26,175 nucleotides of DNA from Chersky-806 sp036502405 (GTDB lineage Bacteria > Actinomycetota > Acidimicrobiia > IMCC26256 > JAENVU01): positions 1 through 26,175 of the forward strand of contig DASXYP010000039.1 of assembly GCA_036502405.1 (NCBI GenBank), given 5' to 3'. Each line of letters opens with the position of its first letter. Within the stretch, counting starts at the first letter, position 1. The position numbers and the translations under genes are program-made. This document shows positions 1-6,163 of this stretch, piece by piece. The notes beneath the pieces are model-generated. The model saw only the letters and a program-made list of their open reading frames with translations. It did no database searches and was not told where the DNA came from.

Positions 1-635
1 GGTGGCTGAAGACCGACTACGACGCGCTGGGCCTGCCCTACGACCGTCCCGGCGTGCGCGTCGACCGGCTGGAGGAGGCGCTCGCGGTCATCAAGGGCGC
101 GTGGACCGGCGAGGCATTCAGCTTCGAAGGCACGCACTACAGGATCAGCGACTACACGGCGGCACCGAAGCCGACCCAGCAGCCGCACCCGCCCATCCTC
201 GTCGGTGGCGGCGCGCCCCGGGTGCTGCGGCTCGCAGGGAGGGAGGCCGACATCGTCGGCATCAACCCGAACCTGCGCGCCGGCGCGCTCAGCGGCGAGC
301 AGGCCGCGGACTCGGTTGCGGAGATGATCGACGAGAAGGTCGGATGGATCCGTGAGGGCGCGGGTGCGCGCTTCGACGACATCGAGCTCCAGATCCGGTA
401 CTTCTTCGCCGCGATCACGGACGACCGCCGCTCGTTGGCCGAAGCCGTCGCGCCCGGGTTCGGCCTCGAACCGGATGCGGTCCTCGAGGCGGGGCTCACC
501 TGTGTCGGCACCGTGGACGAGATCTGCGACCAGCTCGTCGCGCGCCGCGAGCGCTGGGGGGTCAGCTCGGTCGTGTTCGGCGACGACAACTTCGAGGCGT
601 TCGCACCGGTGGTGGAGCGCCTCGCCGGCACCTAG
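1..635 (+). CDS. LLM class F420-dependent oxidoreductase, 3' part
   Basis: This is the C-terminal part of a luciferase-like monooxygenase (LLM) family enzyme; the N-terminus lies outside the window. The frame is open from base 3 and ends with TAG at 633-635, giving about 210 residues. Typical C-terminal LLM features are visible: a motif PPILVGGGAPRVLRLAGREAD that places the flavin/F420-binding barrel strand, then INPNLR, and near the end a segment CVGTVDEICDQLVARRE followed by a strand and the final helix. The sequence most resembles the actinobacterial F420-dependent LLM subfamily TIGR03621 (MSMEG_2516 type). These are cytoplasmic oxidoreductases that use reduced deazaflavin F420; the substrate cannot be read from sequence. 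The next gene starts 24 nt downstream on the same strand. The family call is firm, the subfamily call is from memory of the family. Confidence 0.85.
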   Translation, partial: WLKTDYDALGLPYDRPGVRVDRLEEALAVIKGAWTGEAFSFEGTHYRISDYTAAPKPTQQPHPPILVGGGAPRVLRLAGREADIVGINPNLRAGALSGEQAADSVAEMIDEKVGWIREGAGARFDDIELQIRYFFAAITDDRRSLAEAVAPGFGLEPDAVLEAGLTCVGTVDEICDQLVARRERWGVSSVVFGDDNFEAFAPVVERLAGT

Positions 636-642
636 ACCCCTC

Positions 643-648
643 TAGGCT
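643..648 (+). promoter_or_regulatory. Possible -10 box of the FUSC gene
   Basis: TAGGCT matches TANNNT and ends 11 nt before the ATG at 660. A GGAG at 649-652 lies between them and could serve as a ribosome binding site if transcription comes from further upstream. The two readings conflict, so confidence is modest. Confidence 0.3.
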
Positions 649-659
649 GGAGTCCCGAG

Positions 660-2798
660 ATGCACGACCCGGGACTGCAGTCGCTCCGACGGGCGGCCCG
701 CGTGGCCATCGTCGTCCCGGTGCTGTTCGCGATCTTCCTGAACGGCTTCGACAACCCGGTCGCCGCGCTCTTCGCCGGCTTCGGCTCGTTCGCGTTCCTC
801 GGGTTCGCCGACTTCGGAGGTCCGCCTCCCGCCCGGGCCCGCGCGTATGGAGTGCTCGTCGGGGTCGGCGCGGTCCTGGTGGTCGTCGGCACGGTCGTGA
901 GCAACGAAGCGGTCATCGCCGCGCTGGTCGGCGTGGCGGTGGCTGCAGTCGCCCGCTTCGCGGGGTTCTTCGGCGGATACTACGGCGCGTCGGTCAGCCC
1001 CCTGATCCTCGCCTACGTGCTCGCGGCCACGATCCCCGCGCCGGCGGACGCGATCCCCGACCGCCTGCTGGGTTGGCTGGTCGCGGGCGCGGTCTCGACT
1101 GTCGCCGCGCTCGTGCTCTGGCCCCGGCGGGAGCGGTTGAGGATCCGGGAAGCGGCGGCGGAGGCGGCCGGGGTGGTCGCCGACGCGGTGGCGATGCTCG
1201 CGACCCCGGACGGGCCGTCGCCCGAGGCCGTGACCGCGGTCAGAGATGCGGTTGCCAAGCTGGGCGACGCGGCGTCCGTTCCCCGCCGTCCCGCGGGCCC
1301 GAGCGCGCACGACGCCGCACTCGCGTTCCTGGTCGACCAGCTCGAGCGGGCCGCGCTGCTGGTGAGCTCCGCGGACGGGCATGCGCCGACGCCGACGTCG
1401 ACCGGACTCGCGCGCGTCGGGGCCGACGCCTTCCGGGCGGTCGAGCGGACACTGCGTGCTTCGTCGCGTCCAGCCGATCTCGACGCGCTCGTCACCTCGT
1501 GCATCGACGCGAAGCACGCGGTGGTCCAGCACGCGATCGCCGAGCTCGGTGGGGGCGGGGAGCCCGGCGGCGTCCTCGAGGAGATCGACGAGTGCTTCGT
1601 CGAGCGCCTCATCCTGGTGATCGCCGCCGCGGCGCTTGTCAACGCCTCGGTCGTCGTGTCCGGGCGGGGACCGTCGGACGGCACGGTGTCGATCCCCCTC
1701 GAAGCGCCGGTCCCCGGCGACCGGCGCGCGGTCCTGACCCGCCTCCGCGAGCTGGTGGAGTCCAACGCGGTGTCCGCCTCGGCCTGGGCCCAGGAGAGCC
1801 TGAGGGCCGGGGTTGCCGTGGGCGTCGCGATCTTCATCGCCGACGAGCTGCGTCTCGACCACGGCTTCTGGGTCGCGCTCGGCACGCTCTCGGTGCTCCG
1901 GTCGAATGCGTTCGAGACCGGCCGCAGCGCGCTCATGGCCGCGGCCGGCACCGCGATCGGGTTCGCGATCTCCGCCGCGGTGCTCGGGTTGATCGGCATC
2001 GACCACGACGTGCTGTGGGTCGTCGTCGCGGTCGGGTTCTTCCTCTCGGCCTACACGCCACAGGTCGTCGGCTTCGTCGCGGGCCAGGTGTGCTTCACGA
2101 TCGCGGTGGTCGCGATGTTCAACCTCATCGAGCCGCAGGGCTGGCAGACGGGGTTGGTGCGCTTCGAGAACATCCTGATCGGCTCGGGGGTCAGCGCGGT
2201 GGTCGCACTGTTCTTCTGGCCCCGGCGCGCGTCGGTCGGCCTCCGCAAGAACCTCGCCGAGCTCTACCGACGGCTGGCGCGCGGCATCGCGAGCGGGATC
2301 GTGCATCCCGAGTCCGAGGAACCGGTCGCGGCCGCGGAGCAGCGAGCCCACGCGTCGTACGTGCAGTACCTGTCGGAGACGGCACGGGCGCCGGCCGGGC
2401 GGCGGCCGTGGGCCAGCCTCCTGGGGGACGCGGCCCAGGTGCGCTTCGCGATCGAGACGCTGCAACGCCACCGGGGGGTGACCCGCTTCGACGCCTGCGG
2501 GCCGACGCGAACCGCGTTTCACGAGGTCGTCGACGAGGTCGCGGCCGTGCTCGACGCCACCGCGACCCGGCTGGTCGCCACCGACCATGCCGGCGGTACG
2601 GCGCTCGACGTGGGCTCGGTGGCCGCCGTGACCCGGGATCCAGTGTGCGCGTGCCTCGGCAGGCACGCGCACGAGACCGGACCGGACGGGCCGTTGGCGG
2701 CGGGTCTCGACGCCGCACTCGTCCGCGACCTTCTGATGGACGTGACCGCGGTCGCGGATCACGCGCTCGCGGCCGCGCCGACGGCGCGCGACGGCTGA
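660..2798 (+). CDS. FUSC family membrane protein (putative aromatic acid/efflux-type)
   Basis: A 712-aa inner-membrane protein with the duplicated layout of FUSC/YccS-type proteins, which are linked to efflux of aromatic carboxylic acids and other small molecules. Residues about 12-155 form the first hydrophobic block of several helices and end in LVLWPRRERLR, a cytoplasmic positive-inside border. Residues about 160-375 form a soluble, helical, Ala/Arg-rich domain. Residues about 380-520 are the second membrane block, ending RFENILIGSG...FFWPRR, the characteristic FUSC signature with a conserved Arg-Phe-Glu before the last helix. The C-terminal about 190 residues are cytoplasmic. The length fits full-length FUSC proteins (650-750 aa). 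No membrane-fusion partner (AaeA/EmrA type) is nearby, as is common in single-membrane bacteria. It converges with the next gene, only 3 nt separating the two stop codons. Confidence 0.85.
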   Translation: MHDPGLQSLRRAARVAIVVPVLFAIFLNGFDNPVAALFAGFGSFAFLGFADFGGPPPARARAYGVLVGVGAVLVVVGTVVSNEAVIAALVGVAVAAVARFAGFFGGYYGASVSPLILAYVLAATIPAPADAIPDRLLGWLVAGAVSTVAALVLWPRRERLRIREAAAEAAGVVADAVAMLATPDGPSPEAVTAVRDAVAKLGDAASVPRRPAGPSAHDAALAFLVDQLERAALLVSSADGHAPTPTSTGLARVGADAFRAVERTLRASSRPADLDALVTSCIDAKHAVVQHAIAELGGGGEPGGVLEEIDECFVERLILVIAAAALVNASVVVSGRGPSDGTVSIPLEAPVPGDRRAVLTRLRELVESNAVSASAWAQESLRAGVAVGVAIFIADELRLDHGFWVALGTLSVLRSNAFETGRSALMAAAGTAIGFAISAAVLGLIGIDHDVLWVVVAVGFFLSAYTPQVVGFVAGQVCFTIAVVAMFNLIEPQGWQTGLVRFENILIGSGVSAVVALFFWPRRASVGLRKNLAELYRRLARGIASGIVHPESEEPVAAAEQRAHASYVQYLSETARAPAGRRPWASLLGDAAQVRFAIETLQRHRGVTRFDACGPTRTAFHEVVDEVAAVLDATATRLVATDHAGGTALDVGSVAAVTRDPVCACLGRHAHETGPDGPLAAGLDAALVRDLLMDVTAVADHALAAAPTARDG

Positions 2799-2801
2799 TC
2801 G

Positions 2802-3482
2802 TCAGGCCGGCGCGGCGTCGAGGTGCTCGGGGATCCAGCTCATGAGCCGGTCGCGCAGCTCGTCGTGGGCCTCGTTGAGAAGGTGGCCGGCACCGGGGAG
2901 GATCACCAGCTCGCCGTGGCCGACGATCGAGCGCACGACCGCGCTCGTGTCCGGCGGGAGGATCTCGTCGCGGTCGCCGTGCAGGAGCAGCAGGGGCGTA
3001 TCGCCGAGGGCCGCGCCGTCCTCGCACCCCGCGGACTGGGTCGAGAGCATGACCACCCCGGCGCAGTGCGCCCCGAGCACGATGCCGACCTGCAGCGCGA
3101 CGGCACCGCCGAACGAGTGCCCGACGGTCACGAACCGCTGCCCACCGGTGCGCGTCGCCAGGTCGGCGGCCGCGGCCATGTCCAGCACGCAGCGCCCGAG
3201 GTCGTTGGGCTTGCGGTAGCCGACGCGGATGGTGCCGATCCCACGCGCCGCGAGCTGTCGGCCCAGGTCGAAGTAGAGGCCGCCGGCCGGTCCGAGCAGC
3301 CCGCCCATGCCGCCTCCGCCCATCACGACGACACGCTCGGCCTGGGGGTCACCGTGCCAGAGCAGGGTCAGCAGACCCCGCATCGTGTAGATCTCGAGGT
3401 GGTGCAGGTCCGGACCGACCTCGACGTCCTCGGTCGCGAGCGCCTCGAGCAGCTCCAGGGGCGAGCGCGCCGGGTCGCTCAC
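2802..3482 (-). CDS. alpha/beta hydrolase (dienelactone-hydrolase-like fold)
   Basis: A 226-aa cytoplasmic alpha/beta hydrolase. The nucleophile elbow GHSFGG places Ser123; HGDRDEI gives Asp172, and GAGHLL gives His200, completing a Ser-Asp-His triad. An oxyanion-type glycine stretch (VVVMGGGGMGG) is at about 52-61. I chose the GTG at 3480-3482 because it overlaps the TGA of the upstream oxidoreductase in a 4-base GTGA junction, the usual sign of translational coupling, and because residues further upstream in this frame would lie inside that gene. The real substrate (ester, lactone, thioester) is unknown. Coupling to an F420-type oxidoreductase suggests that the two act in one short pathway. 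It converges almost without gap on the FUSC gene, so transcription from both sides must terminate within coding sequence or in opposing genes. Confidence 0.82.
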   Translation of the reverse strand: MSDPARSPLELLEALATEDVEVGPDLHHLEIYTMRGLLTLLWHGDPQAERVVVMGGGGMGGLLGPAGGLYFDLGRQLAARGIGTIRVGYRKPNDLGRCVLDMAAAADLATRTGGQRFVTVGHSFGGAVALQVGIVLGAHCAGVVMLSTQSAGCEDGAALGDTPLLLLHGDRDEILPPDTSAVVRSIVGHGELVILPGAGHLLNEAHDELRDRLMSWIPEHLDAAPA

Positions 3483-4378
3483 AGCAGCGAGCGGAGGAGC
3501 TCCCGGGTCCGGCGCCGCTCGTCCCCTCCGGCGCCGAACTCCACCGCGGCGAAGTCGGTGACGCCCGCATCGGCGAGGCGGGCGATCCCCGCGGCGACCT
3601 CCTGCTCGCTGCCGACGATCGCGACGTCCGCGGGACCCGCCGCTCCCTCGCGGTCGAGCATCGCCCGGTAGGACGGCAGGACGCCGTAGACCTGGAACAC
3701 CTGTGCCGCCCGCTCGCGCGCCGCGGCGACGTCGTCGGTCACGCACACGGGCATCCCCGCGCCGATGCGCGGCGCCGGGCGGCCCGCCGCGCTCGCGGCC
3801 TTCGTGATCGTCGGGACGGTGAGCGAACCCAAGGTGTCGGGACCGGTCATCCACGTCATCGTGCCGTCCGTGAGCGTGCCCGCCAGCTCCAGCATGTTCG
3901 GTCCGAGCGCCGCGACCAGGACCGGGCACGGGCTCGAGCCGGGCACGTTGATGGTCGCATTCGCGCTCAACGTCTCGCCGGTGAAGGAGACCGAGCCGGT
4001 CTCGATCAGCGGCATCAGGATCGAGAGGTACTCGCGCATGTGTCGGACCGGCTTGTCGAACGAGAGGCCGTACATGCTCTCGATCACGACCTGGTGCGAG
4101 AGCCCGATCCCGAGCACGAGGCGTCCGCCGGCCGCCACGTTCACCGTCAGCGCCTGCTGCGCCAGCATCATCGGATGGCGCGGGTAGGTCGGCACGACCC
4201 CGGTGCCGACCTGGATGCCGGGCACCTCGCGACCGACCACCGCGAGCACGCTCAGCGCGTCGAAGCCGAAGATCTGGGACACCCAGTAGCCGGTGAACCC
4301 CTGCCCGGCGGCTTCTCGGGCCTGTTCGACCGCGGCGTCGATGCTCGCGGGCTCGCCACCGAAGATTCCTATGCGCAT
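3479..4378 (-). CDS. LLM class F420-dependent oxidoreductase
   Basis: A 299-aa luciferase-like oxidoreductase starting MRIGIFGG. Motifs of the actinobacterial TIGR03564 subfamily are visible: QVGTGVVPTYPRHP at about 56-69, RLVLGIGLSHQ at about 86-96 and PVLVAALGPNMLELAG in the second half. Such proteins bind F420 (or FMN) in a TIM barrel and carry out hydride transfer in the cytoplasm; the substrate is not known. The frame is open well upstream, but the ATG at 4376-4378 is the right start: the family begins here, the extension would run through the tRNA gene, and a TAGCCT box lies exactly 7 nt upstream, implying a leaderless mRNA. Its TGA overlaps the GTG of the alpha/beta hydrolase, so the two form an operon. 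It is divergent from tRNA-Gly. Confidence 0.88.
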   Translation of the reverse strand: MRIGIFGGEPASIDAAVEQAREAAGQGFTGYWVSQIFGFDALSVLAVVGREVPGIQVGTGVVPTYPRHPMMLAQQALTVNVAAGGRLVLGIGLSHQVVIESMYGLSFDKPVRHMREYLSILMPLIETGSVSFTGETLSANATINVPGSSPCPVLVAALGPNMLELAGTLTDGTMTWMTGPDTLGSLTVPTITKAASAAGRPAPRIGAGMPVCVTDDVAAARERAAQVFQVYGVLPSYRAMLDREGAAGPADVAIVGSEQEVAAGIARLADAGVTDFAAVEFGAGGDERRRTRELLRSLL

Positions 4379-4385
4379 GAGCGGC

Positions 4386-4391
4386 AGGCTA
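4386..4391 (-). promoter_or_regulatory. -10 box of the LLM/hydrolase operon (leaderless)
   Basis: Read on the minus strand this is TAGCCT, ending 7 nt before the ATG at 4378. That spacing puts the transcription start at or within a base of the start codon. No convincing -35 is visible. It overlaps the tRNA promoter box on the other strand by two bases. Confidence 0.55.
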
Positions 4392-4395
4392 ATCT
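4390..4395 (+). promoter_or_regulatory. -10 box of tRNA-Gly
   Basis: TAATCT matches TANNNT and lies 12 nt before the first base of the mature tRNA, leaving a short 5' trailer for RNase P. It shares T4390-A4391 with the opposing -10 box of the oxidoreductase gene. Confidence 0.45.
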
Positions 4396-4407
4396 CGTCG
4401 CTCACAC

Positions 4408-4483
4408 GCGGACGTGGCTCAGTTGGTAGAGCGCAACCTTGCCAAGGTTGAGGTCGCCGGTTCGAACCCGGTCGTCCGCTCCA
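4408..4483 (+). tRNA. tRNA-Gly (anticodon GCC), CCA encoded
   Basis: All four arms fold. The acceptor stem is GCGGACG (4408-4414) with CGTCCGC (4473-4479). The D arm is GCTC/GAGC at 4417-4420 and 4429-4432. The anticodon stem is CAACC/GGTTG at 4434-4438 and 4446-4450, with the 7-nt loop TTGCCAA carrying GCC at 4441-4443. The T arm (4456-4472) holds the TTCGAAC loop. The discriminator is T4480 and the CCA end is encoded at 4481-4483. GCC reads GGC and GGT glycine codons, the dominant Gly codons in a genome this GC-rich. Confidence 0.96.
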
Positions 4484-4495
4484 AGGAACGCGACG

Positions 4496-4550
4496 GCACC
4501 GCTTCTTTCGGTGCGGGTTCAACCCCCCAGAGGGGGTGCAAGTCGCACCG
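4496..4550. terminator. Compound hairpin between tRNA-Gly and tetR (likely bidirectional terminator)
   Basis: Three segments are mutually complementary: GCACCG (4496-4501), CGGTGCG (4509-4515) and CGCACCG (4544-4550). The middle one can pair with either neighbour. Pairing with the third encloses a second stem, ACCCCC (4522-4527) with GGGGGT (4532-4537), loop CAGA. There is no U-tract in either direction. The position, just after the tRNA and 20 nt beyond the TetR stop on the other strand, fits a two-way terminator or processing structure. Confidence 0.55.
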
Positions 4551-4570
4551 AAACGAGCTGGTGGCAAACC

Positions 4571-5230
4571 TCAGCTGGGGACGAGGTCCTCGTCGGTGAG
4601 GTGGGTCGGGCCGGTCAGGATGTTGAGCGACAGCTCGAGCATGAACGGGCGCAGGTCCCCGACGCCCGAGCGCCACGTCTCCGACGCGTCGACCAGGAGG
4701 CGGGCGCGGCGTTCGGTGATCCATTGGAGCGTCCGGATCACGATGACGTTCCGCGCGATGGCGACGAGCGGCGACAGCTCGGGGAACGTGCGGAACACCG
4801 AGGTGCGCCACGCCTCGGCCAGTGGATGCCTTCCGGCGAGGAAGCGCTCGACGCGGTCCGGGTCCATGTCGTCCCAGTCGGCCCAGACCCGTACGAGGTG
4901 GCAGCCCCGCTCGGTGCTCATCAGGTCCAGAACGAAGTCGACGCCGATCGTGGCCCATGCCTCGGGCGTCAGCGGCTCGGGTTGCGACGCGAGCGCGACG
5001 TGGCGCTGGAGAAGGGCCGACTGGGTGCTGTTGACCTCGCGGACCAGGTCGTCGACCAGGTCCGACTTCGACCCGAAGTAGTACGTGATGGCCGACGGGT
5101 TGCGGAGCCCCGCGGCCTTGATGATCTCCCGCGTGGAGGTGTCGCCGACGCCCTGGCGGCCGAACAGGTCGAGCGCCGCGTCGCGCAATCTCGAGCGGGT
5201 GTCGGGTCCGTCCCCATCCGGAGTCGACAT
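4571..5230 (-). CDS. TetR family transcriptional regulator
   Basis: A 219-aa regulator. The N-terminal helix-turn-helix runs from about 12 to 58: a helix RSRLRDAALDLFGRQGVGDTS, then TREIIKAAGLRNPSAI and the classic TetR recognition end TYYFGSKSDLV. The rest is an all-helical ligand-binding and dimer domain of normal length for the family. The ligand is not predictable. The ATG at 5228-5230 is preceded by TACACT on the minus strand (5241-5246), 10 nt upstream, so the leader is only a few bases. The gene is divergent from the dienelactone-hydrolase-like gene, and the 83-nt gap to that gene's GTG carries a small GGGT-GAA-ACCC dyad. By the usual TetR arrangement it probably represses itself and that neighbour; this is inference. 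Confidence 0.9.
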   Translation of the reverse strand: MSTPDGDGPDTRSRLRDAALDLFGRQGVGDTSTREIIKAAGLRNPSAITYYFGSKSDLVDDLVREVNSTQSALLQRHVALASQPEPLTPEAWATIGVDFVLDLMSTERGCHLVRVWADWDDMDPDRVERFLAGRHPLAEAWRTSVFRTFPELSPLVAIARNVIVIRTLQWITERRARLLVDASETWRSGVGDLRPFMLELSLNILTGPTHLTDEDLVPS

Positions 5231-5240
5231 CAGGACCGAG

Positions 5241-5246
5241 AGTGTA
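5241..5246 (-). promoter_or_regulatory. -10 box of the TetR gene
   Basis: TACACT on the minus strand, ending 10 nt before the ATG; predicts a leader of about 3-4 nt. Confidence 0.4.
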
Positions 5247-5247
5247 T

Positions 5248-5258
5248 GGGTGAAACCC
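5248..5258. promoter_or_regulatory. Candidate TetR operator dyad
   Basis: GGGT-GAA-ACCC lies next to the TetR -10 box in the divergent gap, and a further ACCC follows at 5262-5265. It is short and imperfect for a TetR operator, which is usually 15-20 bp. It is listed because it is the only symmetric element in the gap. Confidence 0.25.
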
Positions 5259-5300
5259 CTTACCCTCGCGGGTGGCCGGGCTCGTCGTGCCCCCTTTTGT

Positions 5301-5306
5301 TAGCGT
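5301..5306 (+). promoter_or_regulatory. -10 box of the dienelactone hydrolase gene (leaderless)
   Basis: TAGCGT ends exactly 7 nt before the GTG at 5314, so transcription should start at the start codon. This decides between the two in-frame GTG candidates at 5272 and 5314. Confidence 0.5.
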
Positions 5307-5313
5307 GCGCGGC

Positions 5314-6006
5314 GTGGGTGAGACGATCGAATTCCCGAGCAACGGCGGCGCCACGGACGGCTATCTGGCGACACCGGCGCAGACGCCCGCACCGGGCGTG
5401 GTCGTGGTGCAGGAGTGGTGGGGGCTCGTACCCCAGATCCAGCGGACGTGCGACCGCCTCGCCGAGGCCGGGTTCGTGGCTCTCGCGCCGGACCTGTTCC
5501 ACGGCGACATCGCCGAGCACACGGAGATGGACCTGGCCGCCGAGCTCATGAACACCCTGCCGCCCGACCGCGCCGCGCGCGACATGGGTGCCGCGGTGGA
5601 CGCGCTGCTCGCGAACCCGGACGTGGACGGGGACTCGGTCGGGGTGGTCGGCTTCTGCATGGGCGGGATGCTCGCGCTGGTGCTCGCGGCCCAGCAGGGC
5701 GACCGCGTCGGCGCCGTCGTGCCGTTCTACGGTGCGCCGCTCGGCGACGGCGCCCCCGACTGGTCCGGGCTGAGCGCGCCGGTCCTCGGTCACTACGCCG
5801 AGGAGGACGCCTTCTTCCCCGTCGACGCGGTCCTGGCCCTGGGCGAGGAGCTCGCCGACCTCGGCAAGGACGTGACGTTCGTGATGTATCCCGGGCTGGG
5901 GCACGCGTTCGGCAACGAGGAGAATGCGCTCGGCACCTACGATGCTGATGCCACGGCGCAGGCGTGGGCTCGCACGCTCGACTTCCTGCACGCCCGGCTC
6001 GGCTGA
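5314..6006 (+). CDS. dienelactone hydrolase family protein
   Basis: A 230-aa alpha/beta hydrolase of the dienelactone hydrolase (DLH) family, which opens lactone rings in chloroaromatic breakdown or acts on related esters. From the GTG start, EWWG gives Glu34, the nucleophile elbow GFCMGG gives Cys115, YAEEDAFFP gives Asp165 and GLGHAFG gives His197. This is the Cys-Asp-His triad plus the Glu that holds the cysteine in the resting state, so the enzyme should be active. I chose GTG 5314 over GTG 5272: the protein then begins right at the conserved first strand (GETIEFPSNGG) at normal family length, and a -10 box sits 7 nt upstream. It is divergent from the TetR gene, the likely regulator. The actual substrate is unknown. 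Confidence 0.88.
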   Translation: MGETIEFPSNGGATDGYLATPAQTPAPGVVVVQEWWGLVPQIQRTCDRLAEAGFVALAPDLFHGDIAEHTEMDLAAELMNTLPPDRAARDMGAAVDALLANPDVDGDSVGVVGFCMGGMLALVLAAQQGDRVGAVVPFYGAPLGDGAPDWSGLSAPVLGHYAEEDAFFPVDAVLALGEELADLGKDVTFVMYPGLGHAFGNEENALGTYDADATAQAWARTLDFLHARLG

Positions 6007-6163
6007 ACCCGGCGCCGCCCCACGGGCCCGTCGCCGAGTGCCGGGCCTCCGGCGTTACCCTGGCGTCACCTCTCATTCCTCCGATGTTCGCCCGCCGAGG
6101 ATCGCGACCCGGGAAGCCCGTGATGGTCCAGACGTCCTCCGTGACACCGGTGGTCCGCAGCTG

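Noticed and set aside
642..2762. A 706-aa open frame on the minus strand opposite the FUSC gene
   Set aside because: High-GC antisense shadow: Arg/His/Asp/Gly-rich composition without domains, whereas the plus-strand frame has a coherent membrane protein.
4408..4483. tRNA-Gly as an integration (att) site of a mobile element
   Set aside because: No integrase, no second copy of the tRNA 3' end and no phage-like genes in the window.
4414..4599. Short frames overlapping tRNA-Gly
   Set aside because: The tRNA folds completely and accounts for this sequence.
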